Source: Clostridium_F caseinilyticum (GTDB lineage: Bacteria; Bacillota; Clostridia; Clostridiales; Clostridiaceae). Taken from it: a DNA stretch of 64,000 bases. The stretch is from NCBI RefSeq assembly GCF_046127645.1, contig NZ_CP175919.1; one strand, given 5' to 3'. The position numbers and the translations under genes are program-made. Below, piece by piece: positions 18,537 to 26,699 of this stretch. How positions within the stretch are numbered: position 1 is the first letter of the stretch; every line of letters starts with the position of its first letter. The notes beneath the pieces are model-generated. The model ran no database searches, was not told where the DNA came from, and saw only the letters and a list, made by a program, of their open reading frames with translations.

Positions 18537-19564
18537 TGAATAATAAAATATCCGTTAAAATGGTAGTTGCTTTTTCTTTAATAGTTTTTTTTATTGTTAC
18601 TTCGGCTGTTGTTATTAGTGCCTTAGTAGTGGTATTTCTTTCGCGTTTTAATGTATTTACTCAACCTAATCCTTTAATTTTATTAGGCTGGTTAGGTATT
18701 ATCAGTATAATGGTAAGCACAGCGATTGCTCAAATTATAGGAAAAAAAGTACTATCCCCAATTTCTGATCTTAACAAAGCAACTAAAGAAGTTGCTAAGG
18801 GAAATTTTAATACTAGACTTTCAGAAAATAGCTGGACAGATGAAATAAGAGAAATGGCACATAGCTTTAATATAATGACTCATGAATTAGGTAATATTGA
18901 AACCCTAAGAGATGATTTTATTAGCAATGTTTCTCATGAATTTAAGACTCCTATTTCAGCTATTGAAGGCTATGCTACATTGCTACAAGATGATGAATTG
19001 TCTGATGAAGAACGTAGAGAATATATTCATAAAATACTTATAAGTACAAAAAGATTATCTTCCCTTTCAGGGAATATTTTACAAATAACAGAACTTGAAA
19101 ATCAAAAGATTTTACCTTTAGAACAAAAATATTGTTTAGATGAACAAATCAGACAAACTATTTTATTATTTGAATATCAGTGGACAAAAAAAAATATAAC
19201 TTTAGATATTAATTTAGACAATATTACTTACATTGGAAGCAAAGAATTGTTAGCTCAAGTATGGCAAAATATTTTAGGGAATGCCATTAAATTTTCCCAC
19301 CAGAATGGAACAATACAGGTAACATTAGCACAAACAAATAAGGAAGTTTTAATTAAAATAAAAGATAATGGTATAGGCATGTCTGAGGAGATTAAGGACC
19401 GAGTATTTGAAAAGTTTTATCAGGGAGATAGTTCACATTATTCAGAGGGGAATGGATTAGGTTTAGCACTTGTGAAAAGAATTATAGATATATGTGAAGG
19501 AACTATAGAAATCTCAAGCCATGAAGGAGTAGGTACAGACTTTATTATCAAACTTCCTAAGTAG
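18533..19564 (+). CDS. Membrane sensor histidine kinase
   Basis: A 343-residue kinase. Two transmembrane helices (~10-36 and ~47-70) enclose only about ten residues, so it likely senses through the membrane or a partner protein. A HAMP domain follows, then the H-box FISNVSHEFKTP with His135, and the N (GNAIKFS), G1 (DNGIGM) and G2 (GNGLGLAL) boxes. The short loop and the nearby ABC transporter suggest transporter-dependent sensing as in BceS systems, but that is inference. Confidence 0.92.
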   Translation: MMNNKISVKMVVAFSLIVFFIVTSAVVISALVVVFLSRFNVFTQPNPLILLGWLGIISIMVSTAIAQIIGKKVLSPISDLNKATKEVAKGNFNTRLSENSWTDEIREMAHSFNIMTHELGNIETLRDDFISNVSHEFKTPISAIEGYATLLQDDELSDEERREYIHKILISTKRLSSLSGNILQITELENQKILPLEQKYCLDEQIRQTILLFEYQWTKKNITLDINLDNITYIGSKELLAQVWQNILGNAIKFSHQNGTIQVTLAQTNKEVLIKIKDNGIGMSEEIKDRVFEKFYQGDSSHYSEGNGLGLALVKRIIDICEGTIEISSHEGVGTDFIIKLPK

Positions 19565-20178
19565 AATATTTCATTAAAATAAAAATCATTAATAGCATAT
19601 ATATTGTCAACCTAAATAAAAAAATAATAAACCACATTCTGTAAGTTCATAATAAATCAAGATTAAGATAGTTTTTAATATTTTTTTAAAATTAGTTATT
19701 GATAATTTTAAACTTGTTCGGTTTATTTTTCAAATATTGCTTTTTATCATAAGAAACTCTAGTAAGATAATCAATCCAACCTGTAAATTACCTAAGGCTG
19801 TATTAATTGAAACAAAATTAATTTTAAGGAATTAAATTTTAAAAAAATGAGAATCATAAGAATAAATGTTAAATATAAAATTAATATTTATAAAAAACAA
19901 ATAAGTAGCATAGGACTATAAAAGACTATACTACTTTGGCGCATATGGTTTTGAACCGAGCCAATATGATAAAAATAATAGTTTCAACGGAAACTTTGCC
20001 CGATAAAGTCTTAGAGAAATCAAGCCAATATTTGGTGTCAACCTATATTGTTTTAGAAAATATCGGATATCTAAAAGAAGTTTGGATAGTACCTAAGAAT
20101 CTTACGCCTTTAGTCATGAGGGGTTCAGAATTGTAGTAAAAGACCTATAAAAATACTTTTAGTTTGGAGGTACTTTCA
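19565..20178. other. Intergenic region: AT-rich part plus a higher-GC leader or gene remnant
   Basis: 19565-19900 is featureless AT-rich DNA. 19901-20140 is richer in G+C and contains short hairpins (AAGTAGCATAG with CTATACTACTT; AGTTTC-AACG-GAAACT; TTTTAGA with TCTAAAA). It also has protein-like but broken frames on both strands, for example YYFGAYGFEPSQYDKNNSFN on the + strand. It is either a decayed gene or a structured leader for the aminotransferase gene. I see no T-box motif. Confidence 0.4.
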
Positions 20179-21204
20179 ATGAGCAAGGAAGTAAATATTG
20201 ATTGGGGAAATCTAGGGTTTAATTATATAAACACAGATTTACGTTATGTCTCAAAATGGAAAGATGGAAAATGGGATGAAGGTCAATTAGTTGAAGATAG
20301 TATGATTAGTATAAATGAATCCTCAACTGCTCTTCATTATGGTCAGCAATGTTTTGAAGGTTTAAAAGCTTATCGTACAAAAGATAATAAAATTCAACTT
20401 TTTAGACCAGATAAAAATGCAGAACGTATGCAGCATAGTTGTAAACGTATTTTAATGCCAGAAGTTCCAACAGAAAAATTTATAGATGCATGTGTTAAAG
20501 TTGTTAAAACAAATGAGCATTATGTTCCACCCTATGGTAGTGGGGCAACTCTTTATCTTAGACCTTTTGTAATAGGTGTTGGAGAAAATATTGGTGTTAA
20601 ACCGGCTTCTGAGTATATATTTTCTATATTCTGTATACCAGTAGGACCTTATTTTAAAGGCGGCATGGTGCCAGTAAACTTTACAGTATCAGGTTATGAC
20701 AGAGCAGCTCCATACGGAACTGGTGCAGTAAAGGTTGGTGGTAACTATGCAGGAAGTCTTTATCCGCATGAATTAGCTGTGAAAAAAGGATTTGCAGATT
20801 GTATTTATCTCGATCCAGCTACTCACACCAAAATAGAAGAGGTTGGAGCAGCTAACTTTTTTGGAATAACAAAGGATAATAAATTTATTACCCCAAAATC
20901 TCCATCAATTCTTCCAAGTATAACTAAGTATTCCCTTCTTCATATTGCAAAAGAATATTTAAAGATGGAAGTGGAAGAAAGAGATGTTTTAATTGACAAT
21001 TTAGATGAATTTAAAGAAGCTGGTGCTTGTGGAACTGCTGCAGTAATAACACCAATTGGTGGAATAGAATACAAAGAAAAATTACATGTATTCCATAGTG
21101 AAACAGAAGTAGGACCTATAACTAAAAAACTTTATGATACACTTTATGGAATCCAATTTGGAGATGTAGAAGCTCCACAGGGATGGATTGTAGAAGTTAA
21201 ATAA
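20179..21204 (+). CDS. ilvE: Branched-chain amino acid aminotransferase
   Basis: A 341-residue PLP enzyme of fold type IV that interconverts leucine, isoleucine and valine with their 2-oxo acids. STALHYGQQCFEGLKAYR (~residues 45-62) is characteristic. The catalytic lysine lies in GTGAVKVGGNYAGSL, and EEVGAANFF and GACGTAAVITPIG are the other cofactor-site signatures. The ATG at 20179 is 8 nt after GGAGG; the longer TTG start lacks a site. It stands alone and is followed by a long hairpin. Confidence 0.93.
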   Translation: MSKEVNIDWGNLGFNYINTDLRYVSKWKDGKWDEGQLVEDSMISINESSTALHYGQQCFEGLKAYRTKDNKIQLFRPDKNAERMQHSCKRILMPEVPTEKFIDACVKVVKTNEHYVPPYGSGATLYLRPFVIGVGENIGVKPASEYIFSIFCIPVGPYFKGGMVPVNFTVSGYDRAAPYGTGAVKVGGNYAGSLYPHELAVKKGFADCIYLDPATHTKIEEVGAANFFGITKDNKFITPKSPSILPSITKYSLLHIAKEYLKMEVEERDVLIDNLDEFKEAGACGTAAVITPIGGIEYKEKLHVFHSETEVGPITKKLYDTLYGIQFGDVEAPQGWIVEVK

Positions 21205-21264
21205 TAGGTTGCAAAATTTCATAATTATAATCTGAAATTTTATATTTAATGTAGTATTCATATC

Positions 21265-21332
21265 TGAGCCATCATTTGTTAATAGATTTACTTTTCTTAG
21301 GATAAATTTATTATAACAAGTGATGGCTTAAT
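21265..21332 (+). terminator. Long hairpin after ilvE
   Basis: AGCCATCATTTGTTAATA pairs with TATTATAACAAGTGATGGCT, with a few mismatches. A T-rich run follows at a short distance. Confidence 0.6.
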
Positions 21333-21459
21333 TGTCTTTTCATTTATAAAAATTAAAAATCCAAAATCAAGAAGATTTTTTGTTTATCTCCTGTTACAAT
21401 TAAGTTGTAAATAAAATGTGCCTTAATAAAATTTAATTTTAGACAGGAGGAAATATATT

Positions 21460-22116
21460 ATGACGAAAACGTATTTTAATCCAGGCTGTGCTTTAAGTAT
21501 ATATAAGCCTGAAGTAGAAAATAAAATTTTAAAGTTTTTGAATGAAAATTACGGGAAGGTTACATTGCACAAAATATGTTGTCATCATGACCCCCAGCTT
21601 GAAGCAGGCTCATTGATTATCAATGTATGTGCTGGCTGTGACAGGCGTTTCAGAAGCTTATACAAGGGCATATCAACAATTTCTTTATGGGAAGTACTTG
21701 ATGGATTGGATGGATTTCAATATCCTGACTATAAAGGTTTGAAGTTATCCATACAGGATGCCTGTCCTGTGCGTGAAAAGCCACAGGTGCATAAGGCTGT
21801 GCGTAATTTGCTTAAAAAGATGAACATTGATGTTGTAGAAACAAAGTTTTTCGGCAGGAATTCAATATGCTGCGGAGATGATTTTTATCCTAAGATCCCG
21901 ATTGAAAAGGTTCACCAAAAAATGAAGGAACGGGCAGACTCAATGCCTTGCAACGAGGTTTGTGTATATTGTGTTTCCTGTATCAAATCAATGTATATTG
22001 GTGGCAAAACACCTAGATATTTGATTGATCTTTTAATAGGGCAAACAACTGAGCCACAGATATACGATACAGTGCAGTGGCACGAACAACTGCAAGACTA
22101 CATTGATAAGCATTAA
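21460..22116 (+). CDS. Cysteine-rich CCG-domain Fe-S protein
   Basis: A 218-residue protein with the cysteine-rich (CCG, HdrB/GlpC-type) arrangement: PGCALS (~8), CCHHDPQ (~41), CAGCDRRF (~58), DACPVREKP (~100), SICCGDDF (~135) and CVYCVSCIKS (~168). Such domains bind Fe-S clusters and take part in electron transfer or disulfide reduction with a partner. No partner lies nearby. Codons here are visibly richer in G+C than in neighbouring genes (for example CCCCCAGCTT, GAACGGGCAG), which may mark horizontal transfer. Confidence 0.78.
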   Translation: MTKTYFNPGCALSIYKPEVENKILKFLNENYGKVTLHKICCHHDPQLEAGSLIINVCAGCDRRFRSLYKGISTISLWEVLDGLDGFQYPDYKGLKLSIQDACPVREKPQVHKAVRNLLKKMNIDVVETKFFGRNSICCGDDFYPKIPIEKVHQKMKERADSMPCNEVCVYCVSCIKSMYIGGKTPRYLIDLLIGQTTEPQIYDTVQWHEQLQDYIDKH

Positions 22117-22303
22117 GGTATAATCACTATAACAAATGAAGAAAAGTGGAAAGTTGAAAGACGATCTAATGCCTAATATCGAAAGTTCATTATTTTTATT
22201 AAACGGGAATTAATTATTATATATAAATTTTATTCTAAATAGATAGAGTAAGTATAAGTTAAAATTGAAGGGATTCAAGAATAGATAAAAAATTTGTGAC
22301 ATT

Positions 22304-22337
22304 ATTGTTAACCATATCTATATAAATAGTTGACGAT
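22304..22337. promoter_or_regulatory. BirA operator of bioY
   Basis: ATTGTTAAC and GTTGACGAT are separated by 16 bp. They match the BirA biotin-repressor box with two mismatches in the right half. The right half overlaps the -35 element of the bioY promoter, so bound BirA would block transcription when biotin is plentiful. Confidence 0.75.
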
Positions 22338-22358
22338 ACCTTATTCTTATAATATACT
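22330..22358 (+). promoter_or_regulatory. bioY promoter
   Basis: TTGACG (22330-22335) and TATACT (22353-22358) are 17 bp apart. The BirA box covers the -35. Confidence 0.65.
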
Positions 22359-22429
22359 ATTAATAATAAATTTTGAATGTGAAATATAATTTAGATGTTT
22401 AAATAGTATTTATAGGAGTGATATAAAAT

Positions 22430-22975
22430 ATGGCGAAAAAATTAGAAGTAAGAGATATGATATATTCAGCATTATTTGCAACCATTATAGGAGTTTCAAG
22501 TTATATTACTATTCCATTACCTATAAGTCCAGTACCTATAACAGCTCAAGGTCTAGCAGTTATGTTAGCAGGATGTGTTTTAACACCAGTTCAAGCAGCG
22601 CTTAGTATGGTAACTTTTTTGTTCATGGGAGCTATAGGGATTCCAGTTTTTTCTGGAGGAACAGCAGGAATTGGGGTTATTTTAGGAAAAACTGGAGGAT
22701 ATTTAATTGGGTATTTAATTGGAGTTATTATAATAAGTCTTTTAGTACGTAAAAATAAATCTCTAGTTAGAATGCTAATAGCTTGTTTTATCGGAGGAAT
22801 TGTAGTGGTACATATTTTAGGTTCTGCTTGGCTTGGACAAGTTACTTCCATAGGAATAAAAAAAGCTTTCTTATTAGGATCAGTACCTTTTATACCTGGG
22901 GATTTAATAAAAGTTATAGTGGCAGTTTTAATTGGAAGAAAGTTAGAAAAGCAAATTAAAAAAACTACAGCATAG
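22430..22975 (+). CDS. bioY: Biotin transporter BioY
   Basis: A 181-residue integral membrane S-component of an ECF transporter that captures biotin. PLPISPVPITAQGLAVMLAGC (~residues 27-47) is the family signature, and about six hydrophobic helices cover the length. The shared ECF energising module is not in this window. It is a single-gene unit with its own BirA-controlled promoter and terminator. AGGAG lies before the ATG. Confidence 0.93.
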   Translation: MAKKLEVRDMIYSALFATIIGVSSYITIPLPISPVPITAQGLAVMLAGCVLTPVQAALSMVTFLFMGAIGIPVFSGGTAGIGVILGKTGGYLIGYLIGVIIISLLVRKNKSLVRMLIACFIGGIVVVHILGSAWLGQVTSIGIKKAFLLGSVPFIPGDLIKVIVAVLIGRKLEKQIKKTTA

Positions 22976-23421
22976 TAAAAGATATATTTTTAAATATTAG
23001 ATTTTTAAATTATTTTTTATTAAATTAAGATAATCAAAGGATATTAGAATTAAATATAATTTATTATAGACTATTAATTGTAATTAGTAGTCTATTTTTC
23101 TTTAAAAAATAAAATATGAAAATTCTGATGGAACATCTATTTGTACAATTGCTACTTTACAGGATTGGTTGACATAATAATTAAAGTAATGTAATTGGTC
23201 TACTATTTTAGTTATATATTACTTTTTGTTGGAATGAGATTTTTAATATATCATAATTTTAAATTTATTATAACAAATAAGTATTATTAAATCCTTTATA
23301 ATCAAGTTTAAAAAGAATTCTTATTTGGTATAATGTATATAAGATAATATTGTATTTAGTTGTTTTGGTGAATATAATTAGTATTAAATTAAAATATAAA
23401 TTACGGGATAGGAGGATGAAA
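22976..23421. other. Intergenic region after bioY
   Basis: It holds the bioY terminator (23066-23100). The remaining ~320 bp are AT-rich with nothing recognised. Confidence 0.5.
23066..23100 (+). terminator. Terminator of bioY
   Basis: ATAGACTATTAAT pairs with ATTAGTAGTCTAT with one mismatch, followed by five Ts. Confidence 0.8.
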
Positions 23422-23967
23422 GTGGGGAAAGTAAAACAAGCTAAATATAATATCAATGGGAAGACAATTATTATAAGACATGCAGAAGTTCAAGACGCTG
23501 AGCAATTGATTAATGTTATTAAAAAAGTAAATCAAGAAACAGATTTTTTGTTAAAGGATCCAGAGGAAGTTTGCTTAACTATTAAAAAAGAGAAAGAATT
23601 TATTCAAAGTCAAATAGATTCACAAGTAGATTTATTAATTGTACCAGAAGTTGATGGGAGAATAGTTGGAGTATGTAGCTTGAATGGGAATACCAACAAA
23701 AAAATAAGACATTCTGCTCAATTTGGATTAGCAGTTGAGAAAGAACATTGTGGAATGGGAATAGGTAAAAATTTAATGAAATCAGGAATTGAATGGGCAA
23801 AAGAAAATGGCATATTTCGAATTACACTTGAAGTTGATATAAATAATTACAGGGCAATAAATTTATATCTAAAATTAGGTTTTGAAATAGAAGGTACATT
23901 AAGAAATGACAAGATGCTATCAGATGGTTCTTATACAAGTGGTTATGCAATGGCATTGCTACTATAA
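23422..23967 (+). CDS. GNAT acetyltransferase
   Basis: A 181-residue N-acetyltransferase. KEHCGMGIGKNLMKSGIEWA is the acetyl-CoA loop, and ITLEVDINNYRAINLYLKLGFEIEGTLRND is the usual C-terminal half. The start is taken as GTG at 23422, 6 nt after GGAGG (23411-23415). The ATG at 23416 touches that site and is unlikely. Seventy-nine base pairs separate it from the next gene, so they may be cotranscribed. Confidence 0.85.
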   Translation: MGKVKQAKYNINGKTIIIRHAEVQDAEQLINVIKKVNQETDFLLKDPEEVCLTIKKEKEFIQSQIDSQVDLLIVPEVDGRIVGVCSLNGNTNKKIRHSAQFGLAVEKEHCGMGIGKNLMKSGIEWAKENGIFRITLEVDINNYRAINLYLKLGFEIEGTLRNDKMLSDGSYTSGYAMALLL

Positions 23968-24046
23968 TAATTTAAATTTTGTCCAAAGTATAAAGTACTG
24001 TGTATAATGGGTTTCAGGTAAAAAATCAGATAAGGAGGTGGAAAAA

Positions 24047-25723
24047 ATGAAGCTAGAAAGCAGACAAAATAAAATAGTTAAAAGTAAACATTTAGGATAC
24101 GGATTATTAAGAGGAGCAGAAGGCACTGGAAAAACTACTGCAGCTATATATAGAGGGATTTATTTAAAAAATCAATACTGTATGTATGATAAAGATAAAG
24201 TATTGATCTTATCAAAAAATGAAGAAAATTTAAATCATATTAAGAGCATATATGAGGATGCAGAAAAAACAGGAGTTCAATATATTACTTTATTTTCTTA
24301 TATTGAGGACAAGTTATATTTTAGTGTTATATATAAAATTATAAACAAGTATTTTTGGAAGTACATAGAAAATAATAATCTACAATGTAAAATAGCAAGT
24401 GAAAAAGAAAAGAGAGATATAATTGAAGAATGTATAAATTATGTAAAAGATGAATACAAAGATTTGAAATATATAGACATAAAATATAGCAAATTCTTTT
24501 TAGAAGAAATACAGTGGATAAAAGACTGTATGTATTATGACCTAGAAGAATATAAAAGTGCAGATAGAGTAGGAAGAAAAACAGAAAAAGGTGAAGGTCC
24601 TAGAAGGGTTATAAAAAATTCTAAAACTAGAGAAGCAATATTTAAAATTATGCTTTTATATAATGAAAAATTAAAAGATAAAAATTTGGTAGACTATAGT
24701 GATGTGGTATCTATGTCCTTAAAAGAAGCTTATCAAAATAAAGAAGATAAATTTAATCACATAATAGTAGATGAGGCACAAAATTTTACTAAACTAGAAT
24801 TAAAATTTATAGAAGCTTTAGAAAGAAAAAATATATATTCAAGTATATTATTTGTTGCAGATAAAGAGAAAACTTCAAATCCTAAGGGTTGGATAACTAA
24901 AGGACGGAAATTAAATAATCTCCAATTAGGTTTTGAATTTAAGAGATTTAATCTAAATTCAAAAATATCTAGTAATGTTAATGGAAAGTTAATTAATAGT
25001 ATTGAGGGAAAAGCATTTAATAATGTTAAAGAGAAGTTAGAAAATCATGAATATGTGGATAAACTTAATATAAAATCTTCAGATAGTTTTATAAGAAATT
25101 CACATGATTTTAAAGTTAAAAATACTAATATAGAAAATAGTAATTTTGAAAATGAAATGCTAGATAAGAGTAGTGAAACTCAAAGTCAATGTCACAAAGA
25201 TAAGGTGAATTATGATATGGGCAAATTTGAATATATAGATATAAAGCATAGAAGATCCTATGAGTTTTTAAAGGACTTAAGTGGTAGTGAAGAAATTATT
25301 ATTGAGAATCAAGGTAATAAACAAGAATACAAAGATGATGAGTTAGTAAAAATCCCAGTATTTAATGATATAGCAGCAGGAGAACCTATACTTATGAATC
25401 CTTGCATAGAAGGAGAATTTAATATTCCTAAACATTGGGTAAGAAGAAGTAATGAATGTTTTATATTAAAAGTAAAAGGTGACAGTATGATTGGGGCTAA
25501 TATAGAAGATGGGGATCATGTAGTAATAAAAAGACAACAAATGGCTGAAAATAGGGACATAGTAGCAGTTAATTTAGATGGCAGTGCAACACTTAAAAGA
25601 TTATTAATAAAAAAATCAAGAGCAATACTTATGCCAGAAAACAAAAAATTTAAACCTATTGAGATACCAGAAGAAGGTGCAAGCATCATAGGTGTGGCAG
25701 TAGGAATAATAAAAGGGAAATAA
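24047..25723 (+). CDS. UvrD-like ATPase fused to LexA-type (S24) protease domain
   Basis: A 558-residue fusion. The N-terminal half resembles helicase domain 1A of UvrD/PcrA: Walker A GAEGTGKTT (23-31) and Walker B IIVDEAQNF (239-247). The second motor domain is missing. After a low-complexity linker (~300-425) comes a complete LexA/UmuD-like serine protease: cleavage site Ala444-Gly445 in IAAGEP, Ser480 in GDSM and Lys517 in ATLKRL. No LexA-type DNA-binding domain is present. S24 proteases cleave themselves when stimulated by RecA filaments, so DNA damage may separate the halves; that is inference. The ATG at 24047 lies 8 nt after GGAGG. Confidence 0.85.
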   Translation: MKLESRQNKIVKSKHLGYGLLRGAEGTGKTTAAIYRGIYLKNQYCMYDKDKVLILSKNEENLNHIKSIYEDAEKTGVQYITLFSYIEDKLYFSVIYKIINKYFWKYIENNNLQCKIASEKEKRDIIEECINYVKDEYKDLKYIDIKYSKFFLEEIQWIKDCMYYDLEEYKSADRVGRKTEKGEGPRRVIKNSKTREAIFKIMLLYNEKLKDKNLVDYSDVVSMSLKEAYQNKEDKFNHIIVDEAQNFTKLELKFIEALERKNIYSSILFVADKEKTSNPKGWITKGRKLNNLQLGFEFKRFNLNSKISSNVNGKLINSIEGKAFNNVKEKLENHEYVDKLNIKSSDSFIRNSHDFKVKNTNIENSNFENEMLDKSSETQSQCHKDKVNYDMGKFEYIDIKHRRSYEFLKDLSGSEEIIIENQGNKQEYKDDELVKIPVFNDIAAGEPILMNPCIEGEFNIPKHWVRRSNECFILKVKGDSMIGANIEDGDHVVIKRQQMAENRDIVAVNLDGSATLKRLLIKKSRAILMPENKKFKPIEIPEEGASIIGVAVGIIKGK

Positions 25724-25776
25724 TAATATATATAACTTTTTTATGTATTTTAAATTTAATATTTTAATTTTATAAT

Positions 25777-25810
25777 TAAGGCATAGGCAAGAAACTGTGC
25801 CTTATTTTTT
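25777..25810 (+). terminator. Terminator of the ATPase-protease gene
   Basis: TAAGGCA pairs with the complementary part of GTGCCTTA, followed by six Ts. Confidence 0.75.
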
Positions 25811-25836
25811 ATGACTTTTATAGAGAGGAGAAAAAT

Positions 25837-26600
25837 ATAAGATTTTTAACTTTTGGAGATAATCATTCTAAAATATTTTTATTTTATCATGGGTCATGCA
25901 CACATTGGAGTTGGTATAAGGGTAGTTTAGATGAATTAGCAAAAAAATATTTTGTTATTGTTCCTATTTTAGATGGATATGACAAAAATAATAAAACGGA
26001 TTTTACCTCTATTGTGAAAGCTGTTAAAGGGACAACTGATTATCTAATTAATTATGGTTATAAAAAAATTCATGGAATTTATGGAATAAGTTTAGGTGGA
26101 GCTTTGATAATAAGAATGCTAGCAGAAAATAAAATTTATATAGATAAAACTATTATTGATGTAGGTATAACACCATATCAATTACCAAAAGTATTTACTA
26201 GATTTATTTTATTAAAAGATTATTTAGGTATAAAAATCCTTAGAACTAATATAAAAATCCTTAAACTACTTTTTAAACCAACACGATGGACTAAGAAAGA
26301 TGAAAATGAAGATTATAAAGAGATATTTAATTTTTTAAGAGCTCTTCTAATAAAACCATAAGAAATTCATTTGATTCTGCTAATAATTATAACATGTCTA
26401 AAATCATGCCTAAAATTAAAACGGATATTCAGTACTGGTATGGTAGTAGAGAAAAAAAAGCAAGATTGTCATATATAAAATATACTGAAAAAAATTTCCC
26501 TAATATTAGATTTAAAGAGATAGAAGATATGGAACATGGAGAATTTATTATTATGCATCCAAAAGAATGTGCAAGTATGATAGTAAACTTTATTAAGTGA
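25837..26600 (+). pseudogene. Alpha/beta hydrolase gene with lost start and frameshift
   Basis: An alpha/beta hydrolase-fold protein (LFYHGSCTHWSWYKGSLDELAKKYFVIVPILDGYD, nucleophile motif GISLGGA). The frame is open from 25837 but starts at ATA, 6 nt after GGAG, where ATG is expected; no ATG, GTG or TTG occurs until 26014. Near 26345-26361 the frame breaks (stop TAA at 26359), and the C-terminal part resumes in another frame (FDSANNYNMSKIMPKI...HGEFIIMHPKE) to 26600. Two lesions make it a pseudogene. Confidence 0.82.
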
Positions 26601-26699
26601 GGTAATTATAATTTCTTATGCTATAATATTTATGTAAAATATGGTTAGGACAAGCTAAAATGTCTGACATAAAATTTAATAGTTAGGAGCACTTTTTCA

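Noticed and set aside
19936..20136. TTG-initiated 66-codon frame
   Set aside because: No ribosome site, no family match, and two other frames in the same stretch look equally protein-like.
19901..20140. T-box leader for ilvE
   Set aside because: The conserved T-box sequence (AGGGTGGTACCGCG-like) and its antiterminator are not present.
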